This document shows positions 7,857-17,235 of a DNA stretch of 64,000 nucleotides, piece after piece (position 1 is the stretch's first letter; every line of letters starts with the position of its first letter). The DNA lies in NCBI RefSeq assembly GCF_013213835.1, contig NZ_JABSSU010000006.1:214677-278676 (forward strand), in the 5' to 3' direction. Under the pieces are notes generated by a model. The model ran no database searches, was not told the DNA's origin, and saw only the letters and a program-made list of their open reading frames with translations. Position numbers and translations under genes: made by a program. The stretch comes from Winogradskyella sp. GTDB taxonomy: Bacteria > Bacteroidota > Bacteroidia > Flavobacteriales > Flavobacteriaceae.

Positions 7857-10346
7857 CTATAATTTAGCAGATAACCTAACATTGAATACTCTTGGTGTTA
7901 AAAAGTTAGGTATTGCAAATTGACGTTTATTGTAGACATCTCTAACCCATGTGTTAGTTATTGAATTTTGGTTATTGAACATGTTGTAGATTTCAAACCC
8001 AATAGAGAATTCTCTAAATAGCTTTTTCCAATTTGCCTTATAAGTTTTAGAAGGATTAACAAGTTCCAAAGAAATACCCAAATCTGCACGTCTATAATCT
8101 CTTAACCGTATTTGAAAATCATAAGGATCTGCATAACTTGGTGAGCCACCAGGTACGCCAGTATTGTAGACCAAATTTAAATACATTTTTAAATCTGGCA
8201 TATTTGGTACATAATCTTGAAACAGTGCACCAAACTTAAGCCGTTGGTCTGTTGGTCTGGCTATATAACCTCTATTATTTATATTTTCTTCGGTCTTAAG
8301 ATATCCGAAACTGAACCATGATTCTGTACCGGGTACAAATTCGCCATTAAGGCGCATGTCTAATCCATATGCATAGGCTTTGGCACTATTATCCGCACGA
8401 TATCTTATTCTAACATTTTCTAAGGTATATGGATTGACATCGCTTAAACCTTTATAATAAGCCTCCGTAACAAGTTTAAATGGTCTATCCCACATTTTGA
8501 AACTATATTCGTTACCCACAACAACATGAAATGATTTTTGTGCTTTAACGTTTGGTCTCACTATACCAGATGAATCTCTCAACTCTCTGTAAAATGGTGG
8601 TTGATAATATAAACCTCCAGAAACTCTAAATAACATATCCTTTTCCCAATCTGGTTTAATTGCAAATTGAGCTCTTGGACTAAAAACAGTTTGTGTAGAA
8701 GAGGTGACACCTTCTTCATTTAATACATCTGCTTCGGCTACATTTACGGTCCAGTTATGTATTCTTACACCAGCATTATAAAATACCTCATTATTTCCCC
8801 ATTCTGTGCGTTTACTATATTGGGCAAAGGCTTGAAGTCTATCAATCTTTACATTATTTGTATTTCTAATATTTTCAAAAGCAGTTAAAGGACCTTCAAA
8901 TGCATTATAAGGTTGGTCATTTGGAAGGCTTAAGTTTGGCGGTCTTATTGAAAACCCTGCTGAATCAATAATTTCATATTCAACCAAGCGGTCTCTTATA
9001 TCTTCATGTGTATATTTTACAGACCATTCTAGCGTACTTTCATCATCGATTTTATAATCACCTCTGTGCTCAGCATTCACTATTAATGCGTCCAAATTAT
9101 TACGTGCATGGATAAGTTGAGAACCTATACCTTCGCTAAATTCTACTTCACCTAAATCGTCGTCTCCAATATTAGTGTTTACTTCACCAAGTCTGTATTG
9201 CGCTAGGATATCAAAATACTCTTGTTCAGTAGTGTGATATGCTGAACCAATAAGTTTTAAGGTTAAGTCTTCATTTACAAAGTAATTGGCCTTAAATGCA
9301 CCAAAATAAGTTTGGTATTCATCCTCTTCATTACCTTCATAAAACACTAATAAAGCCACAGGATCTTGCAGCGTTCCAAAGTTAGTCTGTCGGTTTTGAG
9401 GTTGAAACTTGTATCTGTTCAATGAGATGTTTCCAAGAAAGTTTAAATGAAATTTGTCAGAAAATCTGTAGGTTAAATACGTTTGAGCATCAGCAAAAAC
9501 TGGTTCAACATTTCCTTCGGTTTCGAGATTATTTAATACTAAACTATTATCTCTATATCGCACACCAGCTATTCCAGAGAACTTTCCATCTTTAGAAACG
9601 GTTTCTGCAGCTAAACTTCCGCCTAAAAGGCTCATGTCGGTTCTTACACCGAAGTCTACAGGATTTCTATAAGTGATATCTAATACAGAAGATAACTTAT
9701 CTCCATATTTTGCTTGAAAACCACCTGACGAAAAATCTACATTTTGTACTAAATCTGTATTAACAAAGCTCAGTCCTTCTTGATTACCAGATCGTATTAA
9801 AAATGGTCGATAGACTTCTATTTCATTTACGTAGACTAAATTTTCATCAAAGTTTCCACCTCTTACAGAATATTGAGTACTTAATTCATTAGAAATATTG
9901 ACACCTGGTAAGGTTTTTAAAATATTTTCAACCCCAGGTTGAGCACCTTTAATGGTTCTCAAGGTTTTTGGCGCCACTGAAATTACACCATCAACTTTTT
10001 GACGCGTATTATTGGTAATAACGACTTCAGCGATTTGCTCTACTTCAATCTTCATTACCGGATTGAATTCTAGCTCTTGCCCATTTTTTAGTTTAAACTT
10101 TTGTACAATACGGCTATGACCTACATGCGTATACTCAATTGTTATCTCAATATCTGCCGGTATTTTGAGTTCATAAAACCCATTTTTATTGGTAATTGTA
10201 CCATCACCATTAGACGCTTTTATATTAACGTCTTCTATTGGGTTGTTCAGCTCATCTAAAATGACACCTCTTATTGTTGCGGTCTGAGAATAGGTGAGTG
10301 TACAAAAGAATAATCCGAATAGGAATAAAAGAAATAAGCGTTTCAA
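7857..10346 (-). CDS. TonB-dependent outer-membrane receptor with carboxypeptidase-like N-terminal domain
   Basis: 829 residues. The signal peptide (MKRLFLLFLFGLFFCTLTYSQ) is followed by a CarboxypepD-reg-like beta-sandwich (TATIRGVILDELNNPIEDV, about residues 22-105). Next is a plug domain (about 130-230, with LPGVNISNE, YSVRGGNFDENLVYVN and GFQAKYGDKLSSVLDI), then a 22-strand barrel ending in a typical aromatic-rich C-terminus (VFNVRLSAKL). It imports an unknown substrate using TonB energy. No SusD partner is adjacent, so a polysaccharide substrate is not indicated. The M23 peptidase gene ends 12 bases upstream, and the two read as one operon. Confidence 0.9.
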   Translation of the reverse strand: MKRLFLLFLFGLFFCTLTYSQTATIRGVILDELNNPIEDVNIKASNGDGTITNKNGFYELKIPADIEITIEYTHVGHSRIVQKFKLKNGQELEFNPVMKIEVEQIAEVVITNNTRQKVDGVISVAPKTLRTIKGAQPGVENILKTLPGVNISNELSTQYSVRGGNFDENLVYVNEIEVYRPFLIRSGNQEGLSFVNTDLVQNVDFSSGGFQAKYGDKLSSVLDITYRNPVDFGVRTDMSLLGGSLAAETVSKDGKFSGIAGVRYRDNSLVLNNLETEGNVEPVFADAQTYLTYRFSDKFHLNFLGNISLNRYKFQPQNRQTNFGTLQDPVALLVFYEGNEEDEYQTYFGAFKANYFVNEDLTLKLIGSAYHTTEQEYFDILAQYRLGEVNTNIGDDDLGEVEFSEGIGSQLIHARNNLDALIVNAEHRGDYKIDDESTLEWSVKYTHEDIRDRLVEYEIIDSAGFSIRPPNLSLPNDQPYNAFEGPLTAFENIRNTNNVKIDRLQAFAQYSKRTEWGNNEVFYNAGVRIHNWTVNVAEADVLNEEGVTSSTQTVFSPRAQFAIKPDWEKDMLFRVSGGLYYQPPFYRELRDSSGIVRPNVKAQKSFHVVVGNEYSFKMWDRPFKLVTEAYYKGLSDVNPYTLENVRIRYRADNSAKAYAYGLDMRLNGEFVPGTESWFSFGYLKTEENINNRGYIARPTDQRLKFGALFQDYVPNMPDLKMYLNLVYNTGVPGGSPSYADPYDFQIRLRDYRRADLGISLELVNPSKTYKANWKKLFREFSIGFEIYNMFNNQNSITNTWVRDVYNKRQFAIPNFLTPRVFNVRLSAKL

Positions 10347-10357
10347 AGAGTAATATT

Positions 10358-12046
10358 TTATTTTCTAAAAAATGTTGCTTCAAATGTAGAACTATTTCCA
10401 ACATTATCAGTAACTATTATTTTTAATTCATTCTTAGTGTCTTTAACGATATTATCATTAAAATCGTGTACAAGCAGTTTTGTTTTATAATCATACTCCA
10501 TTAAGATCCACTTGCCATTAACTGTGGCCCTATATTTACTAATACCAGAAATGTCATCGTCTATTCTAACTGATAGGTAACGGTATTTGCTTAACCACTT
10601 TTTATCTTTAAAATTAACTGGTGTAATTGTTGGTGTAACAGTGTCCATTGCCAAAGTATAAGTGCCAAATACTTTAGTTTTTGCGGTTAGAGTATTACCT
10701 TTTCGTTTTGTGCTTACGTATAACGGATTTTTGTAAAACCTATATACTCTCCCAATAAAAAGCTTATCTAAATGTTCTGACTTGTAATTACTTAAATCAT
10801 AATTAATGTAAAAATTTTTTTGAAGAGGTATGTTGTCCTTATGAAGAAATAAAGTGTCTGAGTTGACTTTAAAATCTATGTATTCGTCGTCATAAACAGT
10901 ATTTTCATAAAAGTTAACCTTAATATGACCTTCTTCAAGAGTTGTAGATTGATTATTGTAAACTAATGTTTTATCAGAAAGATCAATGTACTCTTTTTCT
11001 TTTGGGTTAGAGTATTTACCTTCAATAGGTACATTTACCCAAGTTTCATTACCATTATAATCTCTAACGCGAATTCTATAGACTGAAGAAGTGCTATCTT
11101 CAACCCTAACATAGCCATTGTCAAAAGCATCTTTGTACAGACTTAATGGATTGTTAGGCTCTATAAATAACTTTTGAATTCTAGACTTTTTAGACTTAAA
11201 ATATTCATAATCAATCAGGCGCTTTATATGTTTTGTTTCGTCAAAACTGAAACGTTTAAAGTCTATTTCTAAACTCTTGTTGCCGTTAAAAAAAGATTGA
11301 ATATTACTAACACCATTTTTATTTGCTGCTAAATCTTGTCGGTCGTAGGTGGTAACACCAAAACCTATATTACCAAATGCACTTAATTTTTCAACATCAT
11401 AATCACCATCTTTTTTAGGGATTAACCGAAGTTTTACACGACTGTTATTGCCGTTTATAGTTGATTTATCGTCTTTTGGATAGGCATAAACACCTAAAAC
11501 AAAAGGTCGTTTAGTGTCTTTAACACCAATACCAAAAAGCATAGGGTTTAATGGTCTTTCTTGATTGTCTCTTATTTCGAAATGTAAATGAGGTCCACCA
11601 GAACCACCAGTATTACCAGAATAAGCAATAATTTCATCAGTCTCAATTGGCAATTCATTAGAGTTAGGGAAAACCTCTACCTCATAACTTTCCTTATCAT
11701 ATTGGCACTCTTTTATATATGCTTCTAAACGTTTAGAGAATTTTTGGAGATGGCCATAAACTGTCGTGTAGCCATTAGGATGCGTAATGTAAAGTGCTTT
11801 TCCATATCCATAGTGTGAAATTTTTATGCGACTCACATAACCTTTAGCTGAGGCATAAACTTTAAGTCCTTCACGTTGTTGTGTTTTTATGTCTAAACCA
11901 CCATGAAAATGCGAAGATCTTAACTCACCAAAAGTTCCTGAAAGTACAGGAGTAATATCTAATGGATTTCTAAAATAATCTTGAGGGTATTCGGATTGCG
12001 CATAAGTAGTTAATGAAATTAAAAATAGAAGGAGCGTTTTTTTCAT
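10358..12046 (-). CDS. M23 family metallopeptidase (LytM-like), secreted
   Basis: 562 residues with a signal peptide (MKKTLLLFLISLTTYAQ). The peptidase domain lies unusually near the N-terminus (about residues 30-175). It shows the zinc signature HFHGGLDI (His and Asp ligands), then GYTTVYGHL and GGPHLHFEIRD with the HxH pair. M23 enzymes cut peptide cross-links in peptidoglycan. The remaining 380 residues are beta-rich modules of unknown type that could bind the cell envelope. All metal ligands are present, so it should be active. It is the first gene of the unit shared with the TonB receptor and is divergent from the zapB-like/zapA operon. Confidence 0.88.
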   Translation of the reverse strand: MKKTLLLFLISLTTYAQSEYPQDYFRNPLDITPVLSGTFGELRSSHFHGGLDIKTQQREGLKVYASAKGYVSRIKISHYGYGKALYITHPNGYTTVYGHLQKFSKRLEAYIKECQYDKESYEVEVFPNSNELPIETDEIIAYSGNTGGSGGPHLHFEIRDNQERPLNPMLFGIGVKDTKRPFVLGVYAYPKDDKSTINGNNSRVKLRLIPKKDGDYDVEKLSAFGNIGFGVTTYDRQDLAANKNGVSNIQSFFNGNKSLEIDFKRFSFDETKHIKRLIDYEYFKSKKSRIQKLFIEPNNPLSLYKDAFDNGYVRVEDSTSSVYRIRVRDYNGNETWVNVPIEGKYSNPKEKEYIDLSDKTLVYNNQSTTLEEGHIKVNFYENTVYDDEYIDFKVNSDTLFLHKDNIPLQKNFYINYDLSNYKSEHLDKLFIGRVYRFYKNPLYVSTKRKGNTLTAKTKVFGTYTLAMDTVTPTITPVNFKDKKWLSKYRYLSVRIDDDISGISKYRATVNGKWILMEYDYKTKLLVHDFNDNIVKDTKNELKIIVTDNVGNSSTFEATFFRK

Positions 12047-12169
12047 ATGTTATTCTGTTGAAGCTAAAATATTAATTTGCTATAGATAAACAAACGCAAA
12101 TCGTGCAATAATTCTTATAAATACTTCATCTTAATTGCATTACAAAACTTAAAAATAATTGTAAAAGAA

Positions 12170-12200
12170 TTGTGTTTTTTCAAATGGTATGTTAACTTTG
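12170..12200 (+). promoter_or_regulatory. primary-sigma promoter of the zapB-like/zapA/6S/rny unit
   Basis: TTG at 12170-12172 and TAACTTTG at 12193-12200, separated by 20 bases, match the Bacteroidota consensus. Predicted transcription start is near 12207, about 18 bases before the ATG at 12225. Confidence 0.7.
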
Positions 12201-12224
12201 TTTCATTAGTATTGAATTACTTTA

Positions 12225-12515
12225 ATGAGTAAAATAGAACAAATTGTTGATGCTCTTGAGAATAAAATCAGTAAGATTTTGCACAAGCAAGAGGTTTTAA
12301 AACAAACAAATCAAAGGCTGTCAGAACAGTTAGAGCAACAACAACAAAAACTTTTGGAGCAGCAAGAAGAAATTGCTTCATGGGTAGAAAAGTATGATAC
12401 ACTCAAAATTGCGAATTCAATGCTAGGTAGTGACGAAAATAAACGAGAAACAAAGCTCAAAATAAATACACTTATTCGAGAAATTGACCATTGCATTGCT
12501 CAACTTTCAGAATAA
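12225..12515 (+). CDS. small coiled-coil protein next to zapA (ZapB-like)
   Basis: 96 residues, nearly all predicted coiled coil (about residues 3-60 and 75-95) with Gln/Glu-rich heptads such as LSEQLEQQQQKLLEQQEE. No catalytic motif. It lies 19 bases before zapA and shares its promoter, so a divisome-accessory role like that of ZapB, or a partner of ZapA, is a reasonable inference. Homology to the proteobacterial ZapB cannot be shown by eye. Confidence 0.6.
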   Translation: MSKIEQIVDALENKISKILHKQEVLKQTNQRLSEQLEQQQQKLLEQQEEIASWVEKYDTLKIANSMLGSDENKRETKLKINTLIREIDHCIAQLSE

Positions 12516-12534
12516 AGTTGTAAATTTAGACTAG

Positions 12535-12822
12535 ATGTCAGATCATTTAAAGATTAAACTTTCAATTGCAAATAGGGTATATCCTTTGACGATAAACCCA
12601 CACCAAGAAGAAGGTCTGAGAAAGGCGGCGAAGAAAATAGAAGCAATGATCGGTCAATTTGAGCAAAATTACTCTGTAAGAGATAAACAAGATGTTTTAG
12701 CCATGTGTGCTTTGCAGTTTGCAACTCAAGTAGAGCAAAAAAATATAGATAAAGATTATGTAAATGAGGAAGTTCAACAAAAGTTAGAAGCTTTAAATGA
12801 ACTTTTAAATGAGCATATATAA
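12535..12822 (+). CDS. zapA: cell division protein ZapA
   Basis: 95 residues, the usual ZapA length. The N-terminal globular part (KIKLSIANRVYPLTINPHQEEGLRKAAKKIEAMI) matches the ZapA pattern of a beta-hairpin followed by the EExLRxAA helix. A C-terminal coiled coil (about residues 60-95) would drive tetramerisation. ZapA bundles FtsZ filaments at midcell. It sits in one unit with the coiled-coil gene upstream and is followed by the 6S RNA, the same neighbour order (zapA then ssrS) as in gammaproteobacteria. Confidence 0.88.
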   Translation: MSDHLKIKLSIANRVYPLTINPHQEEGLRKAAKKIEAMIGQFEQNYSVRDKQDVLAMCALQFATQVEQKNIDKDYVNEEVQQKLEALNELLNEHI

Positions 12823-12852
12823 GCTCGTACGTTCTTTAAAAAATACTAAAGG

Positions 12853-13037
12853 TTACTGCCTACATTAGTTACATTTTTTGATAAACTCAACGTTAATTCT
12901 TTAAAAAGGGTGAGTTTGAATTGTAAAAGCATGCTGCTAATACGAAAGTATTTGGGCAGATCCTTGATCAGTTTGTTAGCCCTAAACTTGTTTTTAAGGA
13001 GTTTATACAAAATCCAGAACTGATGTAGGCTTTTTTA
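12853..13037 (+). ncRNA. ssrS: 6S RNA (flavobacterial type, 6S-Flavo/Flavo-1)
   Basis: The gap between zapA and rny folds like a 6S RNA. The closing stem pairs GCCTACATTAGTT (12858-12870) with AACTGATGTAGGC (13018-13030): 13 pairs, one G-U. A second stem pairs ATAAACTC (12881-12888) with GAGTTTAT (12999-13006). A terminal hairpin uses GGGC (12954-12957) and GCCC (12979-12982). Unpaired stretches between them form the large central bubble. A T-run at 13031-13036 follows the closing stem and would terminate transcription. 6S RNA imitates an open promoter and binds RNA polymerase in stationary phase. No separate promoter is obvious, so it may be processed from the zapA transcript. The assignment rests on structure and position; a covariance search was not run. 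Confidence 0.8.
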
Positions 13038-13059
13038 TATACTAAACTAAATAACAATC

Positions 13060-14637
13060 ATGGATACCAACACAATACTATACATAGTAGGCGCAGTTGT
13101 TTTAGGCCTTGTTATTGGTTTTGTAATTGCTAAATCCTTAGAAAAAGGTAAAGCTTCAAAACTAATTTCAGATGCAGAAAACGAGTCTAAATCGATATTA
13201 AAACAAGCTAAAAAAGATGCTGAGGCATTAAAGAAGGATAAAATACTTCAAGCTAAAGAAAAATTTATAGAGTTAAAGGCTGAGCACGAAAAAGTAATTC
13301 TGTCTCGTGACAAAAAAATGGCAGAAGTTGAGAAGCGCATTAGAGATAAAGAATCTCAAGTGTCTAACGAGTTATCTAAAGCCAAAAAATCAAATCAATC
13401 TCTAGAAGATAAAAAGAAGGATTACGATTTCAGATTAGAGTTTTTAGACAAGAAACAAGATGAAATAGAAAAGGCTCACAAAAATCAAATAAAGCAATTA
13501 GAGGTGATTTCTCAATTGTCAGCTGAAGAAGCAAAGGAACAGTTAGTGGAGTCTTTAAAAGAGGAAGCTAAGACTGATGCTATGGCTTTTATTCAAGATA
13601 GAGTAGAAGAAGCGAAACTTACAGCTCAACAAGAAGCTAAAAAAATAATTATTAACACCATTCAACGTATAGGTACAGAAGAAGCGATAGACAATTGTGT
13701 ATCAGTATTTAATATAGAATCTGATGATGTTAAGGGTAGAATTATTGGTAGAGAGGGAAGAAATATTAGAGCTATTGAAGCAGCAACTGGAGTTGAAATT
13801 ATTGTTGATGATACACCAGAAGCTATAATTTTATCTTGTTTTGATTCTGTAAGACGTGAAATTGCAAGGTTATCATTACATAAATTGGTTACTGATGGCA
13901 GAATTCACCCTGCAAGAATTGAAGAAGTTGTAAGAAAGACTAAAAAGCAAATTGAACAAGAAATAATAGAAGTTGGTAAACGCACTGTTATAGATCTTGG
14001 CATTCATGGATTGCATCCAGAATTAATAAAGATGGTTGGTCGTATGAAGTACCGTTCTTCTTATGGGCAAAACTTATTACAACACTCTAGGGAAGTTGCT
14101 AAGCTTTGTGGTGTAATGGCTGCAGAATTAGGACTCAATCCGAAATTAGCAAAACGTGCAGGTTTACTTCATGATATTGGTAAAGTGCCTTCTTCAGAAA
14201 CAGATATAGAAACACCACATGCTATCTTAGGTATGCAATGGACTGAAAAATATGGTGAGAAAAAAGATGTTTGTAATGCCATTGGTGCTCACCATGATGA
14301 AATTGAAATGACAACACTATTGTCTCCAATTATTCAGGTATGTGATGCCATTTCTGGTGCGAGACCAGGCGCAAGACGTCAGGTCTTAGATTCTTACATA
14401 CAAAGATTAAAAGATCTAGAAGATGTAGCATTTGGTTTTAATGGTGTAAAGAAAGCTTACGCTATTCAAGCAGGTAGAGAATTACGTGTTATTGTAGAAA
14501 GTGAAAAAGTATCTGATGATAAGGCGGCGAGTTTATCATTTGAAATCTCTCAGAAAATACAGACTGATATGACGTATCCTGGACAAGTAAAGGTGACGGT
14601 AATTAGAGAAACAAGAGCAGTAAATATTGCCAAATAA
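13060..14637 (+). CDS. rny: ribonuclease Y
   Basis: 525 residues in the usual order: one N-terminal membrane helix (about 5-24, [20 protein letters not shown]), a long Lys/Glu-rich coiled coil (30-200), a KH RNA-binding domain (about 210-275, with [15 protein letters not shown]) and an HD metal-dependent phosphodiesterase domain (about 330-430, with HSREVAKL and LLHDIGKV). It is a membrane-anchored endoribonuclease that starts mRNA decay. The start is fixed by the membrane anchor. It follows the 6S RNA by about 23 bases and ends before a bidirectional terminator shared with xerD. Confidence 0.95.
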   Translation: MDTNTILYIVGAVVLGLVIGFVIAKSLEKGKASKLISDAENESKSILKQAKKDAEALKKDKILQAKEKFIELKAEHEKVILSRDKKMAEVEKRIRDKESQVSNELSKAKKSNQSLEDKKKDYDFRLEFLDKKQDEIEKAHKNQIKQLEVISQLSAEEAKEQLVESLKEEAKTDAMAFIQDRVEEAKLTAQQEAKKIIINTIQRIGTEEAIDNCVSVFNIESDDVKGRIIGREGRNIRAIEAATGVEIIVDDTPEAIILSCFDSVRREIARLSLHKLVTDGRIHPARIEEVVRKTKKQIEQEIIEVGKRTVIDLGIHGLHPELIKMVGRMKYRSSYGQNLLQHSREVAKLCGVMAAELGLNPKLAKRAGLLHDIGKVPSSETDIETPHAILGMQWTEKYGEKKDVCNAIGAHHDEIEMTTLLSPIIQVCDAISGARPGARRQVLDSYIQRLKDLEDVAFGFNGVKKAYAIQAGRELRVIVESEKVSDDKAASLSFEISQKIQTDMTYPGQVKVTVIRETRAVNIAK

Positions 14638-14689
14638 ACAATAAAAATAATCTTTTTAAAGAGGTAAAGATTTAACTAACTCGAATATG

Positions 14690-14729
14690 TAGAAAAGAGT
14701 GTTCAATGATATATTGGGCGCTCTTTTCA
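14690..14729. terminator. bidirectional terminator between rny and xerD
   Basis: GAAAAGAGTGTTCAAT pairs with ATTGGGCGCTCTTTTC through Watson-Crick and several G-U pairs. The right arm overlaps the TGA stop of xerD (14727-14729). Confidence 0.75.
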
Positions 14730-15635
14730 TTTTCTGGGATGGTATTTATTAAGCACATCACTAAGATGAGATCTGTCAACATGCATATAGATTTCTGTTG
14801 TTGTTATACTTTCATGACCTAACATCATTTGAATAGCACGTAAGTCAGCACCATTTTCTAATAAATGTGTGGCAAATGAATGTCTAAAGGTATGAGGTGA
14901 AACCGTTTTGTTAATACCTGATTTTTCTACTAACTTTTTAATGATAGTAAAAATCATAGCGCGTGTTAACTTATTGCCTTTGTAGTTTAAGAATAAAATA
15001 TCTTTAGAATTAGTATGTACTTCTATATGTGCTCTTATGGAGCACCAAATGTTTATATACTTCTGAGTTGTTTCTCCAATTGGCACAAAACGTTCTTTAT
15101 TACCTTTGCCGGTAACTTTAATAAAACCTTCATCAAAAAATAGATCAGATATTTTTAGTTCTATTAATTCAGAAACACGCAAACCACAACTGTACAGCGT
15201 TTCAATAATTGCTCTATTGCGTTCTCCTAGATTTGTACCATTGTACTGATAACTTAGATCTATATGACTAATTAATGTATCTATGTCTTCAACAGATAGT
15301 GTGTCGGGTAGTTTCCTGCCAATTTTTGGGGATTCAATGAGATCCATAGGATTAGACTCTCTATAATTTTCGAAGACCAAATAGTCAAAGAAATTACGAA
15401 GTCCAGAAATAATTCTTGCTTGCGACCTAGGATTTACTGATTTAGAAATGTTATAGACAAACTGCTTTACTGTGTCATTTGAAATAGAAAGCGGAGTTGT
15501 TTTCTCATCACTCTTATCTAAATATTTAATTAGTTTTTTAATATCATAAGCATAATTTTCAATGGAATTGTCAGACAATCCTCTTTCAATCTTTAAATAG
15601 TGCTGATAATCTTTAAGTGCAGTTTGCCATTTCAT
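14727..15635 (-). CDS. xerD: site-specific tyrosine recombinase XerD
   Basis: 302 residues: an N-terminal SAM-like core-binding domain (1-90) and a C-terminal catalytic domain. The full tyrosine-recombinase set is visible: Arg in SCGLRVSELIE, His and Arg in SPHTFRHSFATHLLENG, the second His in LGHESITTT, and the nucleophile Tyr in EIYMHVD. It resolves chromosome dimers at dif together with XerC. The length and the LENGADLRAIQMMLGHESI wording favour XerD over an integrase. No attachment site or mobile cargo is nearby, so this is the housekeeping copy. It is convergent with rny. Confidence 0.9.
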   Translation of the reverse strand: MKWQTALKDYQHYLKIERGLSDNSIENYAYDIKKLIKYLDKSDEKTTPLSISNDTVKQFVYNISKSVNPRSQARIISGLRNFFDYLVFENYRESNPMDLIESPKIGRKLPDTLSVEDIDTLISHIDLSYQYNGTNLGERNRAIIETLYSCGLRVSELIELKISDLFFDEGFIKVTGKGNKERFVPIGETTQKYINIWCSIRAHIEVHTNSKDILFLNYKGNKLTRAMIFTIIKKLVEKSGINKTVSPHTFRHSFATHLLENGADLRAIQMMLGHESITTTEIYMHVDRSHLSDVLNKYHPRK

Positions 15636-15851
15636 ACCTAAAAATAGTAAAATGGTGCTTTTTAGAAATCATTTGAGTTCTTAAATCTTAATTTTCTCTT
15701 AAAAAATGTGAATAAACTAAATTTTAAAAACTTGTTTTACAAATACTTAGTGTTTTTTGTTTATGGAATTGTTAATAACTATACCCAAATATTTCTTTTT
15801 CTGCGAAATAAGGTGTTAATTTGCTATGATCAATTTTAAAACTTAAAAATT

Positions 15852-16376
15852 ATGAAAAAATTATTTTTTGCTGCGTTAGCAGTTTTTACTTTTGCTAACA
15901 TTAATGCTCAGGATGAAGGTGGTAGTGCTACTTCTGAGGGTACTTTGTTAATTGAAGCTAATACAGGTAACGCTATGTTGGGTACAACAGGTGTTTATTT
16001 TACTTCTTCTGATGGTGAATCTACCTATAATATAGGTTTTGATGGAGGATACTTCATTATGGATGATTTAGCTATTAAAGCCGGTTTAGGATACGGCGGC
16101 GGAAGTGAAGATTTTGTAGCTAGTGTATTATCTTATCGTTTAGGTGCTAAATACTATGTTAATTCTCAGTTTCCTATCGGAATCGATGTAACTGGTGCAA
16201 GTATTGAAGATGCAGATCAAAATCCATTATGGTTAGGTCTACAAGGAGGATATGCTTGGTTTGTTGCTGATAATGTAGCCATCGAACCTGGCCTAAGATA
16301 CAATCTTTCTTTAAACGAAGATTTCACTGATGAAGGAGTATTACAATTTAATATTGGCTTTACATTATTTTTGTAA
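15852..16376 (+). CDS. small outer-membrane beta-barrel protein
   Basis: 174 residues. Signal peptide MKKLFFAALAVFTFANINAQ, then alternating hydrophobic/polar strands rich in Gly, Tyr and Asp (FDGGYFIMDDLAIKAGLGYG, LGAKYYVNSQFPIG) and a closing strand with the motif LQFNIGFTLFL. This is the pattern of OmpW/OmpX-like 8-stranded barrels annotated in Flavobacteria as outer membrane beta-barrel protein. No ligand can be proposed. It has its own terminator directly downstream. Confidence 0.75.
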   Translation: MKKLFFAALAVFTFANINAQDEGGSATSEGTLLIEANTGNAMLGTTGVYFTSSDGESTYNIGFDGGYFIMDDLAIKAGLGYGGGSEDFVASVLSYRLGAKYYVNSQFPIGIDVTGASIEDADQNPLWLGLQGGYAWFVADNVAIEPGLRYNLSLNEDFTDEGVLQFNIGFTLFL

Positions 16377-16398
16377 TTATAACTGAAACAATAATATT

Positions 16399-16428
16399 TA
16401 AAAAAGAGCCTCTTGAAGGCTCTTTTTT
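16399..16428 (+). terminator. rho-independent terminator after first small barrel gene
   Basis: AAAAAGAGCC-TCTTGAA-GGCTCTTTTT stem followed by a T-run. Confidence 0.85.
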
Positions 16429-16473
16429 TGTTTTAGAAATATTTTCTTTAAAACATTTAAAGCTTATTAATTT

Positions 16474-16502
16474 AAAGAGATCTGAAAATATCTCTTTTTT
16501 TT
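16474..16502 (+). terminator. second stem-loop with T-run
   Basis: AAAGAGAT (16474-16481) pairs with ATCTCTTT (16490-16497), followed by Ts. It may be a backup terminator for the first barrel gene. It lies upstream of the next gene's likely promoter (TACCTTTA at 16538-16545, seven of eight consensus bases). Confidence 0.55.
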
Positions 16503-16573
16503 GTGAATATCATACAGGAAATTATATTTAAAGTTTATACCTTTAATCCTCAACAAAAATTAAAATATAACAA

Positions 16574-17170
16574 ATGAAAAAATTATTTCTTTTAGCAATT
16601 TTTACTGTTTTTGGGTTAAGTATAACTAACGCACAATCAGATTCGGGGGATTTTACAATTGCCCCCCAAATTGGTTTAAACTTATCAAATTATACTAGTT
16701 CAGAGAATCTATCAAATAAAATACGAACTGCATTTAATATTGGTGTTGTAGGTGAATACTATTTTAGTGATAGATGGAGTCTTAGAACAGGTTTGTTTTA
16801 TGATTCTAAAGGAAGTGAAATTGCTTCGAATGTTATAGAAAAACTAAATTATTTAACTATACCAATCCATGCAAATTGGCATTTTGGATCTAATAGAAAT
16901 TGGTTTTTAAACTTTGGGCCAACGGCAGGTATATTGCTTAGCGCTAAGGGAGATTATCCTGATGGTGAAGTAGATATTAAGGATGCAATTGAAAGTACCT
17001 TGGATTTAGGTTTAGGATTGGGTATTGGGTATAAATTTGAGATTTCGGAGGGTACTGAGTTATTTATACATTACCAGGGATATAATGGTTTTATTGACTT
17101 AGTTGACGCAAACATAAGCTTATTTAATGCGACCTCAGCTTTCAATGTAGGTGTTATTTTTCAACCATAA
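16574..17170 (+). CDS. porin-like outer-membrane beta-barrel protein (PorT-family fold)
   Basis: 198 residues. Signal peptide MKKLFLLAIFTVFGLSITNAQ, then the opening FTIAPQIGLNLSNYTSS typical of the PorT/outer-membrane beta-barrel family in Bacteroidota, and repeated amphipathic strands (WSLRTGLFYDSKGSE, WFLNFGPTAGILLS, LGLGLGIGYKFEI) to the closing FNVGVIFQP. It is too short and generic to call PorT of the T9SS. Function is unknown. It is transcribed separately from the barrel gene before it, with a terminator on each side. Confidence 0.72.
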   Translation: MKKLFLLAIFTVFGLSITNAQSDSGDFTIAPQIGLNLSNYTSSENLSNKIRTAFNIGVVGEYYFSDRWSLRTGLFYDSKGSEIASNVIEKLNYLTIPIHANWHFGSNRNWFLNFGPTAGILLSAKGDYPDGEVDIKDAIESTLDLGLGLGIGYKFEISEGTELFIHYQGYNGFIDLVDANISLFNATSAFNVGVIFQP

Positions 17171-17189
17171 TAGGTTCCATTATAAACTT

Positions 17190-17224
17190 AAAAAGAGCTA
17201 GTTAATAACTAGCTCTTTTTTTTT
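17190..17224 (+). terminator. rho-independent terminator after second barrel gene
   Basis: AAAAGAGCTAGTT-AAT-AACTAGCTCTTTT, a perfect 13-pair stem followed by Ts. It lies immediately before aroQ, so aroQ must start its own transcript within a few bases. Confidence 0.9.
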
Positions 17225-17235
17225 AACTTTACTAA

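Noticed and set aside
14727..15635. Tyrosine recombinase as a sign of an integrated element
   Set aside because: It has XerD length and motifs, no flanking attachment repeats, and lies among housekeeping genes.
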